NCBI GenBank assembly: GCA_025353485.1
Contig: JANXQO010000172.1
Span: forward strand, 1 to 64,000
Origin: Chitinophagales bacterium
GTDB lineage: Bacteria; Bacteroidota; Bacteroidia; Chitinophagales; Chitinophagaceae
Reading direction: 5' to 3'
DNA: 64,000 nucleotides
In this document: positions 50,706-60,896 of the stretch, one piece after another
Layout: each line of letters starts with the position of its first letter
Numbering within the stretch: the first letter of the stretch is position 1
Program-made: the position numbers and the translations under genes
The notes under the pieces: model-generated
Databases searched by the model: none
Told to the model about the DNA's origin: nothing
The model's input: the letters and a program-made list of their open reading frames with translations, nothing else

Positions 50706-51926
50706 TTGTATAGAAAATTTAAAGCAGATCATTTATTTACAGGAACAGAAATGCTTGACGGCAATAATGTTCTTATTATAAAAAAAGATGGAGAAGTAGA
50801 AGCAATTATAGATGCAGATACTGCAGGAGATGTTGAAACCTTTACCGGCATTATTTCTCCGGGGTTTGTAAACACGCATTGCCATTTGGAGTTATCGCAC
50901 ATGAAGGGATTAATTCCGGAGAAAACAGGGTTGGTAGATTTTGTTTATAAAGTTGTAAATGAAAGGCATTTTGCTGAGGAAGAAATTCTAAAAGCCATAG
51001 ATATTGCAGAAAATGAAATGCTTTTAAATGGAATTGTAGCAGTTGGAGATATTTGTAATAATATTTTAACACTGCCTCAAAAACAAAAGCAAAGAGTAGC
51101 ATATTATAATTTTATTGAAGCCAGTGGATGGGTGCCAACTATTGCCCAGGCAAGATTTGAAAGAGCAGTAAATCTTTATAACCTTTTTAAAACTACAAAC
51201 TATAAACTACAAACTACAAACGTATCAATTGTACCTCATGCTCCCTATTCTGTATCTGATGAATTATGGAAATTTATTACTCCATATTTTAATAATAAAG
51301 TAGTGAGCATTCACAACCAGGAAACTTTATTTGAAGATGAATTTTTTTTACTGGGTACCGGAGATCTTGTAAGAATGTACAAACTGATGAACATTGATAA
51401 TTCATTTTACAAACCAGGTAAAAAGAGCAGTTTGCAAACTTATTTTTCCAAATTATTAAATGCAGCGTCAATCATTATTGTTCATAACACTTTTATTTCA
51501 CAAGCTGATATTAAATTTGTATTGAACAATAAAACCGATGATCAGCAATTATCTTTTTGCCTTTGTGTAAATGCTAATCAATACATTGAAAATGCATTAC
51601 CACCCATAAAACTGCTACTTGAAAATAATTGCAATATTACGTTAGGCACCGATAGCCTTGCCAGTAATCACAGCCTTAATTTGCTTGATGAAATGAAAAC
51701 AATTCAAAATAATTTCCCCGATATTCCTTTACAAACAATGTTGCAATGGGCAACCTTAAATGGGGCAAAGGCTTTGCAAATGGATACAATTTTTGGCAGT
51801 TTTGAAAATGGGAAAAAGCCGGGAGTAGTATTAATAGAAAATTGTCTGAACTATGATTTATTGCCTGCCCGACTGGGTCATTCAGGCGGGGATTTAAAAA
51901 GTAGTAAGATTAAAAAAATTGTCTGA
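50706..51926 (+). CDS. Amidohydrolase (chlorohydrolase/deaminase superfamily)
   Basis: A 406-residue TIM-barrel metal hydrolase, like guanine or adenosine deaminases. Metal ligands are HCHLEL (residues 59-64), the second His in SIVPHAPYSVS, and NHSLNLLDE after GTDSLASN with the catalytic Asp. No ATG occurs at the 5' end, so TTG 50706 (M-YRKFKADHLFTG) is taken as the start. About residues 385-406 are read through a dispersed palindromic element, which seems to have replaced or lengthened the native tail. A KTTNYKLQTTN stretch near residue 162 is encoded by an ACTACAAACT-type tandem repeat. The substrate is unknown. Confidence 0.85.
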   Translation: MYRKFKADHLFTGTEMLDGNNVLIIKKDGEVEAIIDADTAGDVETFTGIISPGFVNTHCHLELSHMKGLIPEKTGLVDFVYKVVNERHFAEEEILKAIDIAENEMLLNGIVAVGDICNNILTLPQKQKQRVAYYNFIEASGWVPTIAQARFERAVNLYNLFKTTNYKLQTTNVSIVPHAPYSVSDELWKFITPYFNNKVVSIHNQETLFEDEFFLLGTGDLVRMYKLMNIDNSFYKPGKKSSLQTYFSKLLNAASIIIVHNTFISQADIKFVLNNKTDDQQLSFCLCVNANQYIENALPPIKLLLENNCNITLGTDSLASNHSLNLLDEMKTIQNNFPDIPLQTMLQWATLNGAKALQMDTIFGSFENGKKPGVVLIENCLNYDLLPARLGHSGGDLKSSKIKKIV

Positions 51927-52042
51927 ACCATGATTTGGGTGGATTTTGGGATTAGTAAGATTAAAAAAAATCAAAAAAAATTACTCTCTCATTAATCTTT
52001 TTAATCCCAAAATCATGGTTCAGACAATCATGATTCAGACAG
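51841..52042. repeat. Dispersed palindromic element supplying ends of two convergent genes
   Basis: ATTGTCTGAACYATGATTT occurs directly twice (51841-51859 and 51918-51936) and inverted at 52010-52028, with a further partial inverted copy to 52042. A GC-rich palindrome (CTGCCCG ... CGGGGA-like, about 51864-51891) is nested in the first copy. The first copy and its insert code for the amidohydrolase C-terminus, and the last partial copy carries the recO stop codon (TGTCTGA). The arms 51918-51960 and 51990-52028 form a long imperfect hairpin between convergent genes. Confidence 0.85.
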
Positions 52043-52769
52043 ATAATATTTCATGCAAAATTGGCAATGTTTTCATGGTGCCAAAATCCTGAATATGTAA
52101 TCCATAAAAATTCTGCAATGCAAACAGTATATCTTTTCTGATAGATTTATTTAGCTTGATCTCTGTCAGTTCATCAGGATGCTGCACTTTTAATAATTGC
52201 GAAATGCAGTAACTGTAATCTTTCTCTAAAAAATAGGGATGATGGGGAGCAAACTTAATAAATCTGCCTTCCTGAAGATCCAGTATAGAATTATTTTCAG
52301 AATAATCATCTTCTAATTTTAATCCAAAAAAATGAGAAAGATGTAAGCAAAAATATAAAGGAAAATTGGCTGTAACTGTATTGCCTGCAATATCCAATTG
52401 CATAAAAGCATCTTCGGTGAATTGAAAAAGATCAACATTTTTCTCCGGTTGTTTTAAACATTTTTGTAAAAGTTCAATCATGTATAATGCAACTGAGTTT
52501 TTGATAACATCGTTTAAAATATTTTTATACAAATAGCTCCATTTAAATTCTTTTATCCTTTGCAGGTTCTTTAATTCATTGTGGTATACTTCCATCTCCA
52601 AAATAGAAGTGGGCTGAAAAAAATTTGCTTTTAAAGTTTTACCGGAAGATCGTACACCGTTTACCAAATAGGATTGTATGCCAAAAAGCTCGGTAAAAAT
52701 ATTTACCACAACAGATGTTTCACCATACTTTATGGTTCGTAATACAATGCCTTTTGTTTTATGGATCAT
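52035..52769 (-). CDS. recO: DNA repair protein RecO
   Basis: A 244-residue RecFOR-pathway protein that loads RecA onto SSB-coated DNA. The N-terminal OB fold is seen as KTKGIVLRTIKYGETSVVVN, then YLVNGVRSSGK; a helical C-terminal domain follows. The usual zinc cysteines are missing, as in many Bacteroidota RecO. The last codon and stop (GTC TGA) lie inside the palindromic element. Its ATG is preceded by a CTCCTTTAGGG repeat-derived leader like that of coxB. Confidence 0.92.
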   Translation of the reverse strand: MIHKTKGIVLRTIKYGETSVVVNIFTELFGIQSYLVNGVRSSGKTLKANFFQPTSILEMEVYHNELKNLQRIKEFKWSYLYKNILNDVIKNSVALYMIELLQKCLKQPEKNVDLFQFTEDAFMQLDIAGNTVTANFPLYFCLHLSHFFGLKLEDDYSENNSILDLQEGRFIKFAPHHPYFLEKDYSYCISQLLKVQHPDELTEIKLNKSIRKDILFALQNFYGLHIQDFGTMKTLPILHEILSV

Positions 52770-52791
52770 ACCTCAAATCCCTAAAGGAGCT
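52767..52791 (-). repeat. Repeat-derived leader overlapping the recO start
   Basis: On the minus strand CTCCTTTAGGG, ATTTGAGGT and the ATG of recO follow one another, closely matching the coxB leader at 2101-2127. The purine-rich GAGGT just before ATG may serve as ribosome-binding site. Confidence 0.5.
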
Positions 52792-52922
52792 TTAGTTTAT
52801 TAAGTTTCAAAGTTACTTTATTACCAGGTTGTTATTTTCTCTATAACAGGCAAATACTAAGTTGTGAACCCGGTTAATTTAGTTTCTTTGCATTTTTAAT
52901 TTTATCATTAATATCTTCGGTT

Positions 52923-55262
52923 ATGTGGAAACGCCTTGCAAAATTTGTTTTAAAATTCAGACTTCCGTTACTTGTTATTTTAATAGCCATAACAGGCCTG
53001 ATGGCTTACTTTGCCAGCAAGGTTACCATTAGTTATGAATTTGCCAAAGCAATACCAACCGATAATCCAAAGTACCAGCAATACTTATCATTTAAAGAAA
53101 AATTTGGAGACGATGGAAACCTTTTGGTAATAGGTGTACAGACTGATAAATTTTTTGAACTGAATACTTTTAATGCCTTTAATAAACTTACACATGATTT
53201 AAAAGATATTCCGCATGTAGAAGACGCCCTAAGTATTTCTTCTGCCATAAATCTTATAAAAGATACGGCAACACAAAAGCTAACTTCTATTGCAATATTC
53301 TCTAAAAAGATAAGTTCTCAGGAAGAGCTTGACAGCAGTAAAAATATTTTTCTTGGCCTTCCGTTTTACAAAACACTTTTATACAATCCTGCCGTCAAAC
53401 CTGATAGTAATGCATACCTTATCGCTGTTCGTATTAATAAGGAAGCACTTGCTTCTTCATTAAGAACTGAGATAGTAAATAATATTATTGCAAAAACAAA
53501 TGCATTTACTGAGGCAACAAAATTGGAAACGCATTTAAGCGGGCTCCCTTTAATAAAAACATTGATAGCTGACAGGATAAAAAGTGAGATGAAATGGTTT
53601 CTGCTCGGATCATTAGTATTATCAGCAGTTATTTTATTGATATTTTTTCGTTCGGTAAGTACTATGCTTTTATCCTTAACAGTAGTAATTACAGGAGTTG
53701 TATGGAGCTTTGGAATTCTATTTTTATTCGGATATAAGATCACTTTATTAACCGCTTTAATTCCACCATTAGTAGTGGTAATTGGCGTTCCTAATTGTAT
53801 TTACTTTTTAAATAAATATCATTCTACCTACAAAGCAAGTAATAATAAAGAGCAATCGCTGATTGATATGGTTAGTAAGATGGGTATTGTAACCTTGTTT
53901 TGTAACTTATCTGCGGCAATTGGTTTTGCCGTTTTTGCCCTTACCAAAAGCGCTGTTTTAAAAGAGTTTGGCGCTGTTGCAGGCATCAGCATTATGATGA
54001 TCTTTGTGATCTCATTTATTTTATTACCTGGTGTGTTAAGTTATATACAGCCACCAAAAAAATCTCAAATTAAATATCTTGATAACCCATGGCTTACAAC
54101 TTTACTTTTAAAAATTGAGTATTGGGTTCTTCATCATAAAAAAATTATTTACATAACTACTTTGATTATTCTTGCCTTTTCAATAATGGGTGTTCTTAAA
54201 TTAAAATCAGAAGCTTTCATGGTAGAAGATCTTCCGGAAACTGATAAAATTTATTCTGACCTTAAATTTTTTGAAAAAAACTTTAAAGGCATATTACCGC
54301 TGGAAATTGTTGTTGATACAAAAAAACGTTATGGACTTACCGGGGCAAAAGTATTGCCAATACTGGAAAGAATAGATTCGCTGTCACAATACATTTCATC
54401 GCAAAAAGAAATGTCGCGGCCTCTTTCAATTGCTGAAGGAATAAAATTTATAAAGCAGGCATTTTATGATGGTGATACAGCCAATTACAGTTTACCTAAC
54501 TCATTTGATGCGGCTTTTGTAGGGGAATATTTAAAACCAAAAAGTGATACCGGGGGTGATAAAAACAGTATGACCAAACTACTCACCAGTTTTATTGATA
54601 CCGCAAAGCAAAGCACCAGAATAAGTATCAATATGGCAGATGTTGGTACAGTAAGGCTTCCTGAAATTTTAAGTGGAATAAAAACCAGATCTGATGAATT
54701 GTTTGATACGGCAAAATACAATGTGCAGCTAACAGGAAGCAGCATAACATTTTTAGAAGGCAGTAAATTTATTGTAGATGGATTAAAGCAAAGCATACTC
54801 TGGGCATTTTTATTAATTGCATTATGCATGTTGTATCTTTTTAAATCAATACGAATTCTTTTTTGCTCTCTTATCCCCAATGTAATTCCTTTGATTGTCA
54901 CAGCCGGTATTATGGGCTGGATAGGTATCCGGCTAAAACCCTCAACAGTATTGATCTTTAGCGTAGCGCTGGGAATAGCAATTGATGTTACCATACGGTT
55001 TTTGGTAAATTATAAACAGGAGCTTCCGCAGCATAATAACAATGTTATTAAAACTGTTAGTGAAACAATTAAGCATACCGGTTTAAGTATTTTATATACA
55101 TCAATGGTTTTAATAGCAGGATTTATAATTTTCTGTTTCAGTGGTTTTGGTGGCACACAGGCATTGGGATGGCTTACATCATTAACGTTATTGGTAGCTA
55201 CTTTAACCAATTTAATTTTGCTTCCTGTATTATTGCTGATTGGCAGAAAAAAGATAAATTAA
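52923..55262 (+). CDS. RND/MMPL-family exporter
   Basis: A 779-residue membrane protein with two similar halves, each made of one N-terminal helix, a large periplasmic loop and five more helices: residues about 12-30 and 225-370, then 400-420 and 620-775. The loop starts SKVTISYEFAKAIPTDNPKY. The SIMMIFVISFILLPGVLSYI and VALGIAIDVTIRF helices carry the acidic residue of the proton relay. Size and layout fit the MMPL/HpnN-like branch that moves lipids or hydrophobic molecules, rather than the 1000-residue multidrug pumps. No membrane-fusion partner is adjacent. Confidence 0.88.
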   Translation: MWKRLAKFVLKFRLPLLVILIAITGLMAYFASKVTISYEFAKAIPTDNPKYQQYLSFKEKFGDDGNLLVIGVQTDKFFELNTFNAFNKLTHDLKDIPHVEDALSISSAINLIKDTATQKLTSIAIFSKKISSQEELDSSKNIFLGLPFYKTLLYNPAVKPDSNAYLIAVRINKEALASSLRTEIVNNIIAKTNAFTEATKLETHLSGLPLIKTLIADRIKSEMKWFLLGSLVLSAVILLIFFRSVSTMLLSLTVVITGVVWSFGILFLFGYKITLLTALIPPLVVVIGVPNCIYFLNKYHSTYKASNNKEQSLIDMVSKMGIVTLFCNLSAAIGFAVFALTKSAVLKEFGAVAGISIMMIFVISFILLPGVLSYIQPPKKSQIKYLDNPWLTTLLLKIEYWVLHHKKIIYITTLIILAFSIMGVLKLKSEAFMVEDLPETDKIYSDLKFFEKNFKGILPLEIVVDTKKRYGLTGAKVLPILERIDSLSQYISSQKEMSRPLSIAEGIKFIKQAFYDGDTANYSLPNSFDAAFVGEYLKPKSDTGGDKNSMTKLLTSFIDTAKQSTRISINMADVGTVRLPEILSGIKTRSDELFDTAKYNVQLTGSSITFLEGSKFIVDGLKQSILWAFLLIALCMLYLFKSIRILFCSLIPNVIPLIVTAGIMGWIGIRLKPSTVLIFSVALGIAIDVTIRFLVNYKQELPQHNNNVIKTVSETIKHTGLSILYTSMVLIAGFIIFCFSGFGGTQALGWLTSLTLLVATLTNLILLPVLLLIGRKKIN

Positions 55263-55448
55263 ATATGAAAAGTCAGGCATCTTTATAAAAATATTTGTTG
55301 ATGTTTACATCTAAATCTCTCACGCTGATTTTTTAATTCCAAAAGAGTTTTACTAAATTCGCTATGCAGCAAAATATAAAAATATATTGTCATCCTTTAT
55401 AAGAACAAATTAATTGATTTTTTTTCTTAATATTAAATAAAAACGCAC

Positions 55449-58400
55449 ATGAGAAAATTTTTCTTAACCTTATCAGCAATATTTTTTTTGCTGATAAATG
55501 CACAAGCTCAAAACCGAAATATTACCGGTAAAGTAACTGATGATAATGGCCAGGGAGTACCAAGAGCTTCGGTTTTAGTAAAGGGTACCAGGATTGGTAC
55601 CACTACTAATGCAGAGGGCAATTTTACTTTAAGTGTTCCTGCAAATGGGAAAACACTGATTATTTCATCAGTAAACATGGCATCACAGGAAATTGTTATT
55701 ACTGGTGAATCAATGAATGTAGCTCTTAAAGCCAGTACAGCCAATTCATTACAGGAAGTAGTTGTTGTTGGATATGGAACTCAAAAAAAGATCACGCTCA
55801 CGGGTTCACCTGCAGTTGTAAAGGCAAAAGATATAGAAAATAAACCATTTTCATCTGTGGACAAAGCTCTTCAAGGGCAGGTAACTGGTTTGCAATCAAC
55901 AGCGTCCTCCGGCGCCCCCGGAGCGAATCAGGATATTCGTATTCGCGGAATTAGTTCAATTAATGCTGGTAATTCTCCTTTGTGGGTAATTGATGGTGCA
56001 ATTGTAAATACAGGTGATGCCTCACGCCTGCAAACAACTGGAAATTTACTTAGTACTTTAAATCCCAATGATATTGAGAGCATTACTGTTTTAAAAGATG
56101 CAGCATCAACTTCAATTTATGGCAGCCGCGCCGCTAATGGAGTTATTCTTGTTACCACTAAAAAAGGTAGAGCAGGAAAAACCAAATTAAGATTTGATAC
56201 TGAAATCGGATACAACAACCCCGCTTATACAAGTGATAGAAACCGCTCTTTAAATGCTAAAGAATATATTGATCTTACCAGAGAAGGGCTGGTAAATGTC
56301 GGCGCAACTCAGGCGCAGATTGATGGTACATTAACTTCTCTTGGCAATGGCAATGGTACTGATTTTAACTGGCTAAAGGCAGTTACAAGGCAGGGGCAAC
56401 AAGCACAATATAACTTAAGTGCCAGCGGCGGTAGTGATAAAACAACTTTTTATATATCCGGTGGTTATTTTAAACAGGACGGAATAACCGTAACCAGTGA
56501 TTTGCGAAGATATAATGGTGCCATGAGGATTGAAAATCAGGCTACAAATAAGTTAAAATTAAGTGTGAATTTAGATGGAGGAATTGTTAAACAAAACACA
56601 CCTTCAAATGGAGGTACCTTTGCTAATCCTATATTAAGCGGATATTTTTTATTACCAACACTATCTGCTTACAAGCCTGATGGAAGTTTAAATTACTTAA
56701 CCCCAGACTTCCCTGCTGGTTCCTTATTTAATACCCTAGCTACTACCAGTCTTGATCATAGGACATTAAATGAATTTAGTATAAGAGGAAGTGTTTCTGC
56801 CGAATATAAGATTTTAGAAAATTTGACCTTTAAAACTAATTATGCAGCCGATTATAATAATCTGGAAGAGGAAAGATACAATAATCCATTTTATGGTGAT
56901 GGTGCGGTATTAGCTACTGGTAGTCCAACATTTGGCCCTAATATTCAATATAACGCATCAACAACAGGCAGGGTGTTTAATTTTTATACCAGGTATTATA
57001 ATTATACGTTTTCTAATACGTTGAATTATCGTCAAAATATTGGAAAATCAGCGAACACCTACGCTAATTTAAAAGTGGGTTACGAAAATCAGTTATCAAA
57101 AGGTTATTTCAACGACCTTCAAGGGACCGGTTTCCCCCTTACTACTGCATTACAGCAGGCAGCATCCACAGCAACTCCTAAAACAGCCTCTGCTACTATC
57201 TCAAACTATTCTTTTATTTCTGAATTTGCTTTGCTTGATTTTAGTTTTAAAGAAAAGTATAATCTTTCAGGAAGTTTTAGAAGAGATGGTTCGTCACGCT
57301 TTGGCTCTAATAATCCATATGGTAACTTTTGGTCAGTAGGGGCTTCATGGAATGTAGATAAAGAAAAAATATTTGTCGACAGTAGATTGATTAGTCAATT
57401 AAAACTTAGTGCATCTTATGGAAAAAATGGCAATGCTGCTATCGGAAATTATGACTTTTTCCCGGGATATGGTTTCGGAGCCAATTATAACAGCACTCCC
57501 GGCAGTTTCCCAAATAATGTGGGGAATCTGGATTTGACATGGGAAGAAAACAAGCCTCTTGATATAGGGATTAATTTGGGTGTTTTAAAAAATAGAATAA
57601 ACATTGAAGCCATTTATTATAAAAGAAAATCATCTAAACTATTATTGGATGTACCATTGTCTGCTACTTCAGGATTTCTTACTGTTAGAAAAAATATCGG
57701 TGAATTGGAAAATAAAGGATTTGAGTTGACATTAAATGTTATTCCAATAAAAACAAGGGATTTTGACTGGGATGTTAATTTTAATTATTCCAATAATAAG
57801 AATAGGGTTACCAGCTTGCCAGGTGGAAAAGATATCTTAAATGGACTATTTATACTTCGACCGGGTTATGATGTACAATCATATTTTTTAAGGAAATATG
57901 CAGGAGTAGACCCTGCAAATGGTGATCCACTGTGGTATACAGATTCTACACAAAAAGCTACTCAAAATATTTATTCCAGTGCACAACGTTTAATAGGAGG
58001 CCAATCCGCATCTCCTACATATTTTGGTTCATTAACTAATACATTTAATTATAAGGGTTTTAGTTTCGAAGCTCAGTTTTATTATAGTGGTGGTAATTAT
58101 TCGTTTGATGCATTTAATTCATTTTACCTTGGCGCAGGGGCTAATCCGACCTTCAATAAATCATCAAGAATTTTGGAACGTTGGCAAAAACCAGGAGATA
58201 TGACCGATATTCCTAAGTATGTTTATGGTGGTAATAAAAGTTTTCAAAGCTCTTCAACCTTTTATTTAAACAATGCAAACTATGTGAGGTTAAGAAATCT
58301 TCAGGTAGGATATCGCATACCACAGTCTTCTATAACAAGTTTTGGACTATCCAGTGTCTTCTTTTATGTAAGAGGTACAAATTTATTTACCTGGGTTAAA

Positions 58401-58505
58401 GACAAAAATCAACCCTTTGATCCTGAACAGGGTGCTTCCAGTCGATCTAATTTAAATGAATTTATACCAAAAACAGTGTCGTTTGGATTAAACATAGGAT
58501 TCTAA
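55449..58505 (+). CDS. SusC/RagA-family TonB-dependent outer-membrane receptor
   Basis: A 1018-residue receptor with a signal peptide (MRKFFLTLSAIFFLLINAQA), an N-terminal carboxypeptidase-D-like domain (NITGKVTDDNGQGVPRASVL to about 100), a TonB-box-like LQEVVVVGYGTQKK, a plug domain with SSINAGNSPLWVIDGAIV and LNPNDIESITVLKDAASTSI, and a long beta-barrel ending in F (SFGLNIGF). It forms a lidded importer with the SusD-like lipoprotein 19 nt downstream. The substrate cannot be told; no glycosidase or regulator lies beside it. Confidence 0.96.
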   Translation: MRKFFLTLSAIFFLLINAQAQNRNITGKVTDDNGQGVPRASVLVKGTRIGTTTNAEGNFTLSVPANGKTLIISSVNMASQEIVITGESMNVALKASTANSLQEVVVVGYGTQKKITLTGSPAVVKAKDIENKPFSSVDKALQGQVTGLQSTASSGAPGANQDIRIRGISSINAGNSPLWVIDGAIVNTGDASRLQTTGNLLSTLNPNDIESITVLKDAASTSIYGSRAANGVILVTTKKGRAGKTKLRFDTEIGYNNPAYTSDRNRSLNAKEYIDLTREGLVNVGATQAQIDGTLTSLGNGNGTDFNWLKAVTRQGQQAQYNLSASGGSDKTTFYISGGYFKQDGITVTSDLRRYNGAMRIENQATNKLKLSVNLDGGIVKQNTPSNGGTFANPILSGYFLLPTLSAYKPDGSLNYLTPDFPAGSLFNTLATTSLDHRTLNEFSIRGSVSAEYKILENLTFKTNYAADYNNLEEERYNNPFYGDGAVLATGSPTFGPNIQYNASTTGRVFNFYTRYYNYTFSNTLNYRQNIGKSANTYANLKVGYENQLSKGYFNDLQGTGFPLTTALQQAASTATPKTASATISNYSFISEFALLDFSFKEKYNLSGSFRRDGSSRFGSNNPYGNFWSVGASWNVDKEKIFVDSRLISQLKLSASYGKNGNAAIGNYDFFPGYGFGANYNSTPGSFPNNVGNLDLTWEENKPLDIGINLGVLKNRINIEAIYYKRKSSKLLLDVPLSATSGFLTVRKNIGELENKGFELTLNVIPIKTRDFDWDVNFNYSNNKNRVTSLPGGKDILNGLFILRPGYDVQSYFLRKYAGVDPANGDPLWYTDSTQKATQNIYSSAQRLIGGQSASPTYFGSLTNTFNYKGFSFEAQFYYSGGNYSFDAFNSFYLGAGANPTFNKSSRILERWQKPGDMTDIPKYVYGGNKSFQSSSTFYLNNANYVRLRNLQVGYRIPQSSITSFGLSSVFFYVRGTNLFTWVKDKNQPFDPEQGASSRSNLNEFIPKTVSFGLNIGF

Positions 58506-58524
58506 AAAAATTAAAAAAGAAAGT

Positions 58525-59928
58525 ATGAAACAAATTTTGAAATATATAGTCTTGCTGGTAGTGATTGTAAATTTTACAACACTTTTTTCATGTAAAAAAG
58601 GTTATCTCGTACAAACACCTCCAACTTCATTAACCCCTTCATCTGCTTTAGCATCGGAGTCAGATCTGTCTACCGCTTTGCTGGGTAGTTATTCGGGACT
58701 TAGAAATGTTGATTTTTATGGAAGAACAGTGCCTGTTCTTGGTGATCTCATGGCAGATAATGCCTATCAATCTTTAATAAATTCTAACAGATACACATTT
58801 TTTAATAATTATCTTTATACAGTAGCAGATGGTAATGTTGCAGGATTTTGGAATGCTGCTTATGCAACCATTTTGCGCTGCAATAACATTATAAATTCTT
58901 CTGTAGCAGCCACTCCAAATGTAAATCAATATAAAGGCGAAGCTTATGCAATTAGGGCATTATGTTACTTTACACTTGTTCGTTATTTTGCGAGGCCATT
59001 TAATGATGACCCAAATGGGTTAGGTGTCCCAATTGTAACAAAATTTGATATCACTATTTTCCCCTCCCGTAGCAAAATTTCTGAAGTTTATACTTTGATG
59101 AATGCTGACCTGGCACAAGCCTTTACTTTAATTACCCTTTTTAAAAATTCTACTCAGTTTAGTAAATATGCTGCAAGAGCATTGCAGGCTAAAGTTTTTT
59201 TAACAATGGGTGATAAAGCAAATGCAAAAACAGCTGCTCTTGATGTAATTAATAATAGTGGTTTTTCTCTTGTAACACCAACTAATCATGATGCTTTTTG
59301 GAAAAATCCATTGCCCAGAACTGATAAAGTAGAAACGCTGTTAGAAGTATCATCGGATGCTATTTCAAATAATGGTTTTGATGCTTTAGCAAATATATAT
59401 ATTCAATCAGGATATGGTGACATGTTATCTTCACCTGATTTGTATGCTTTGTTTAGTACAACCGATGTAAGAAAAGCTCTTTATACCGTAGGAATAAGAG
59501 GTGGTGTTTCAGCCATTTTTGTAAACAAATTTCCTAATGGGCAGGGAACAGAGGTAAGTGATACCAAAGTATTACGCTTAAGTGAGATGTATCTCATAGC
59601 GGCTGAAGCTTCTCTGCCAACACTGGAATCTGATGCTCTAAAATATGTGAATATACTTACTGCAGCCAGAAATGCAACCCCTATTGCTTCAACAGGGGCA
59701 GCATTATTAGAAGATATCATAACTGAGAGAAGAAAAGAATTAGCCTTTGAAGGAGATAGATATTTGGATTTACAAAGGTTAAAAAGGGATGTGGTTCGCA
59801 GTGCTAATTACCCGGCGTCTGCAAGTTTAATTCCTTATTCAGATTTTAGGAGGCTATTACCAATTCCACAAACTGAACTTGATGCTAATGAAAATATCAG
59901 GAGTCAGCAAAACCCAGGTTGGAAATAA
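58525..59928 (+). CDS. SusD/RagB-family nutrient-binding lipoprotein
   Basis: A 467-residue lipoprotein (leader ends TLFSC, cysteine near residue 23) of the SusD family: LGSYSGLRNVDFYGRTVPVL, FWNAAYATILRCNNII and EAYAIRALCYFTLVRYFARP mark the TPR-like core. Near the end, ERRKELAFEGDRYLDLQRL and FRRLLPIPQTELDANENI are the classic SusD closing motifs. It is the surface lid of the SusC-like receptor and shares its operon, which ends in a terminator at 59951. Confidence 0.96.
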   Translation: MKQILKYIVLLVVIVNFTTLFSCKKGYLVQTPPTSLTPSSALASESDLSTALLGSYSGLRNVDFYGRTVPVLGDLMADNAYQSLINSNRYTFFNNYLYTVADGNVAGFWNAAYATILRCNNIINSSVAATPNVNQYKGEAYAIRALCYFTLVRYFARPFNDDPNGLGVPIVTKFDITIFPSRSKISEVYTLMNADLAQAFTLITLFKNSTQFSKYAARALQAKVFLTMGDKANAKTAALDVINNSGFSLVTPTNHDAFWKNPLPRTDKVETLLEVSSDAISNNGFDALANIYIQSGYGDMLSSPDLYALFSTTDVRKALYTVGIRGGVSAIFVNKFPNGQGTEVSDTKVLRLSEMYLIAAEASLPTLESDALKYVNILTAARNATPIASTGAALLEDIITERRKELAFEGDRYLDLQRLKRDVVRSANYPASASLIPYSDFRRLLPIPQTELDANENIRSQQNPGWK

Positions 59929-59950
59929 CAATTCTTAAATAAAAAATTAA

Positions 59951-59979
59951 ACTCCGGTCGGAATGATCGGAGTTTTTTT
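59951..59979 (+). terminator. Intrinsic terminator of the SusC/SusD operon
   Basis: ACTCCG(G)TC pairs with GA(T)CGGAGT around GGAAT with a single mismatch, followed by TTTTTTT. It lies 23 nt after the susD-like stop codon. Confidence 0.85.
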
Positions 59980-60114
59980 ATTTCTCCTTGTAGAAATTAT
60001 TCCTCATTAATTAAGTTTTTAATAAATTTCTCTTATTAATTTATACTTATTAAATAAATAAAAAAAGGCACAATACTTTCTTACACAACTATACTTTACA
60101 TTTAAATCATTGCC

Positions 60115-60894
60115 ATGAGACCAATATGGACGGGTGCTATCGGTTTTGGACTGGTAAATATCCCGGTAAAATTATACAGCGCCACACAATCCAGCAGTCT
60201 TGAGCTGGATATGCTTGATAAAAAAGATCATTCCAACATAAAATTTATAAGGGTGAATGAAAAAACCGGCAAAGAAGTTAAATGGGAAAGCATTGTAAAA
60301 GGTTATAAATATAACAATGACTATGTGATACTTGATGATAAAGATTTTGAAGCGGCCAGTGCAAAAAAAACAAAAACTATTGAGATTTCCGATTTTGTAA
60401 AAGAAGATGAGATAAGCAGTATTTACTATGAAACACCTTATTATATTGAGCCTGATAAATCAGGAACAAGACCCTACGAATTACTACTACAGGCATTAAA
60501 AAAAACAGGCAAAGTAGGCATTGCAACATTTGTATTGAGAAGCAAAGAAAGCCTTGCAGTGTTACGCCGTGACGAAAATGTTTTAATCTTAAACCGGATA
60601 AGATTTGAAGAAGACATCAGGGATGCAAAAGAACTTACATTGCCGGAACACACAACAGTAAAGCCTGCGGAACTGCAAATGGCAGTATCACTTATTAACC
60701 AGCTTTCCGGAAAATTTGATGTATTCAAATATAAAGACACCTACAGAGAAGAATTATTAAAACTGATTCATGCAAAAGCCAAAGGACAAAAAATAAAAGT
60801 TCCTCAAATGAAAATTGTACATAGTAAAACACAGGATCTTATGTCTCAATTAAAAGCAAGTCTTGAAACTCCTAAACGCAAAAAAGCTTCCTGA
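60115..60894 (+). CDS. ku: Bacterial Ku, non-homologous end joining
   Basis: A 259-residue Ku homodimer subunit that binds DNA ends and recruits LigD. The opening MRPIWTGAIGFGLVNIPVKL is the standard Ku signature, followed by YYIEPDKSGTRPYELLLQAL and the basic, flexible C-terminus (KRKKAS) that contacts LigD and DNA. It lies 2 nt before the phosphoesterase gene, forming an end-joining operon with the two LigD parts. Confidence 0.96.
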   Translation: MRPIWTGAIGFGLVNIPVKLYSATQSSSLELDMLDKKDHSNIKFIRVNEKTGKEVKWESIVKGYKYNNDYVILDDKDFEAASAKKTKTIEISDFVKEDEISSIYYETPYYIEPDKSGTRPYELLLQALKKTGKVGIATFVLRSKESLAVLRRDENVLILNRIRFEEDIRDAKELTLPEHTTVKPAELQMAVSLINQLSGKFDVFKYKDTYREELLKLIHAKAKGQKIKVPQMKIVHSKTQDLMSQLKASLETPKRKKAS

Positions 60895-60896
60895 TT

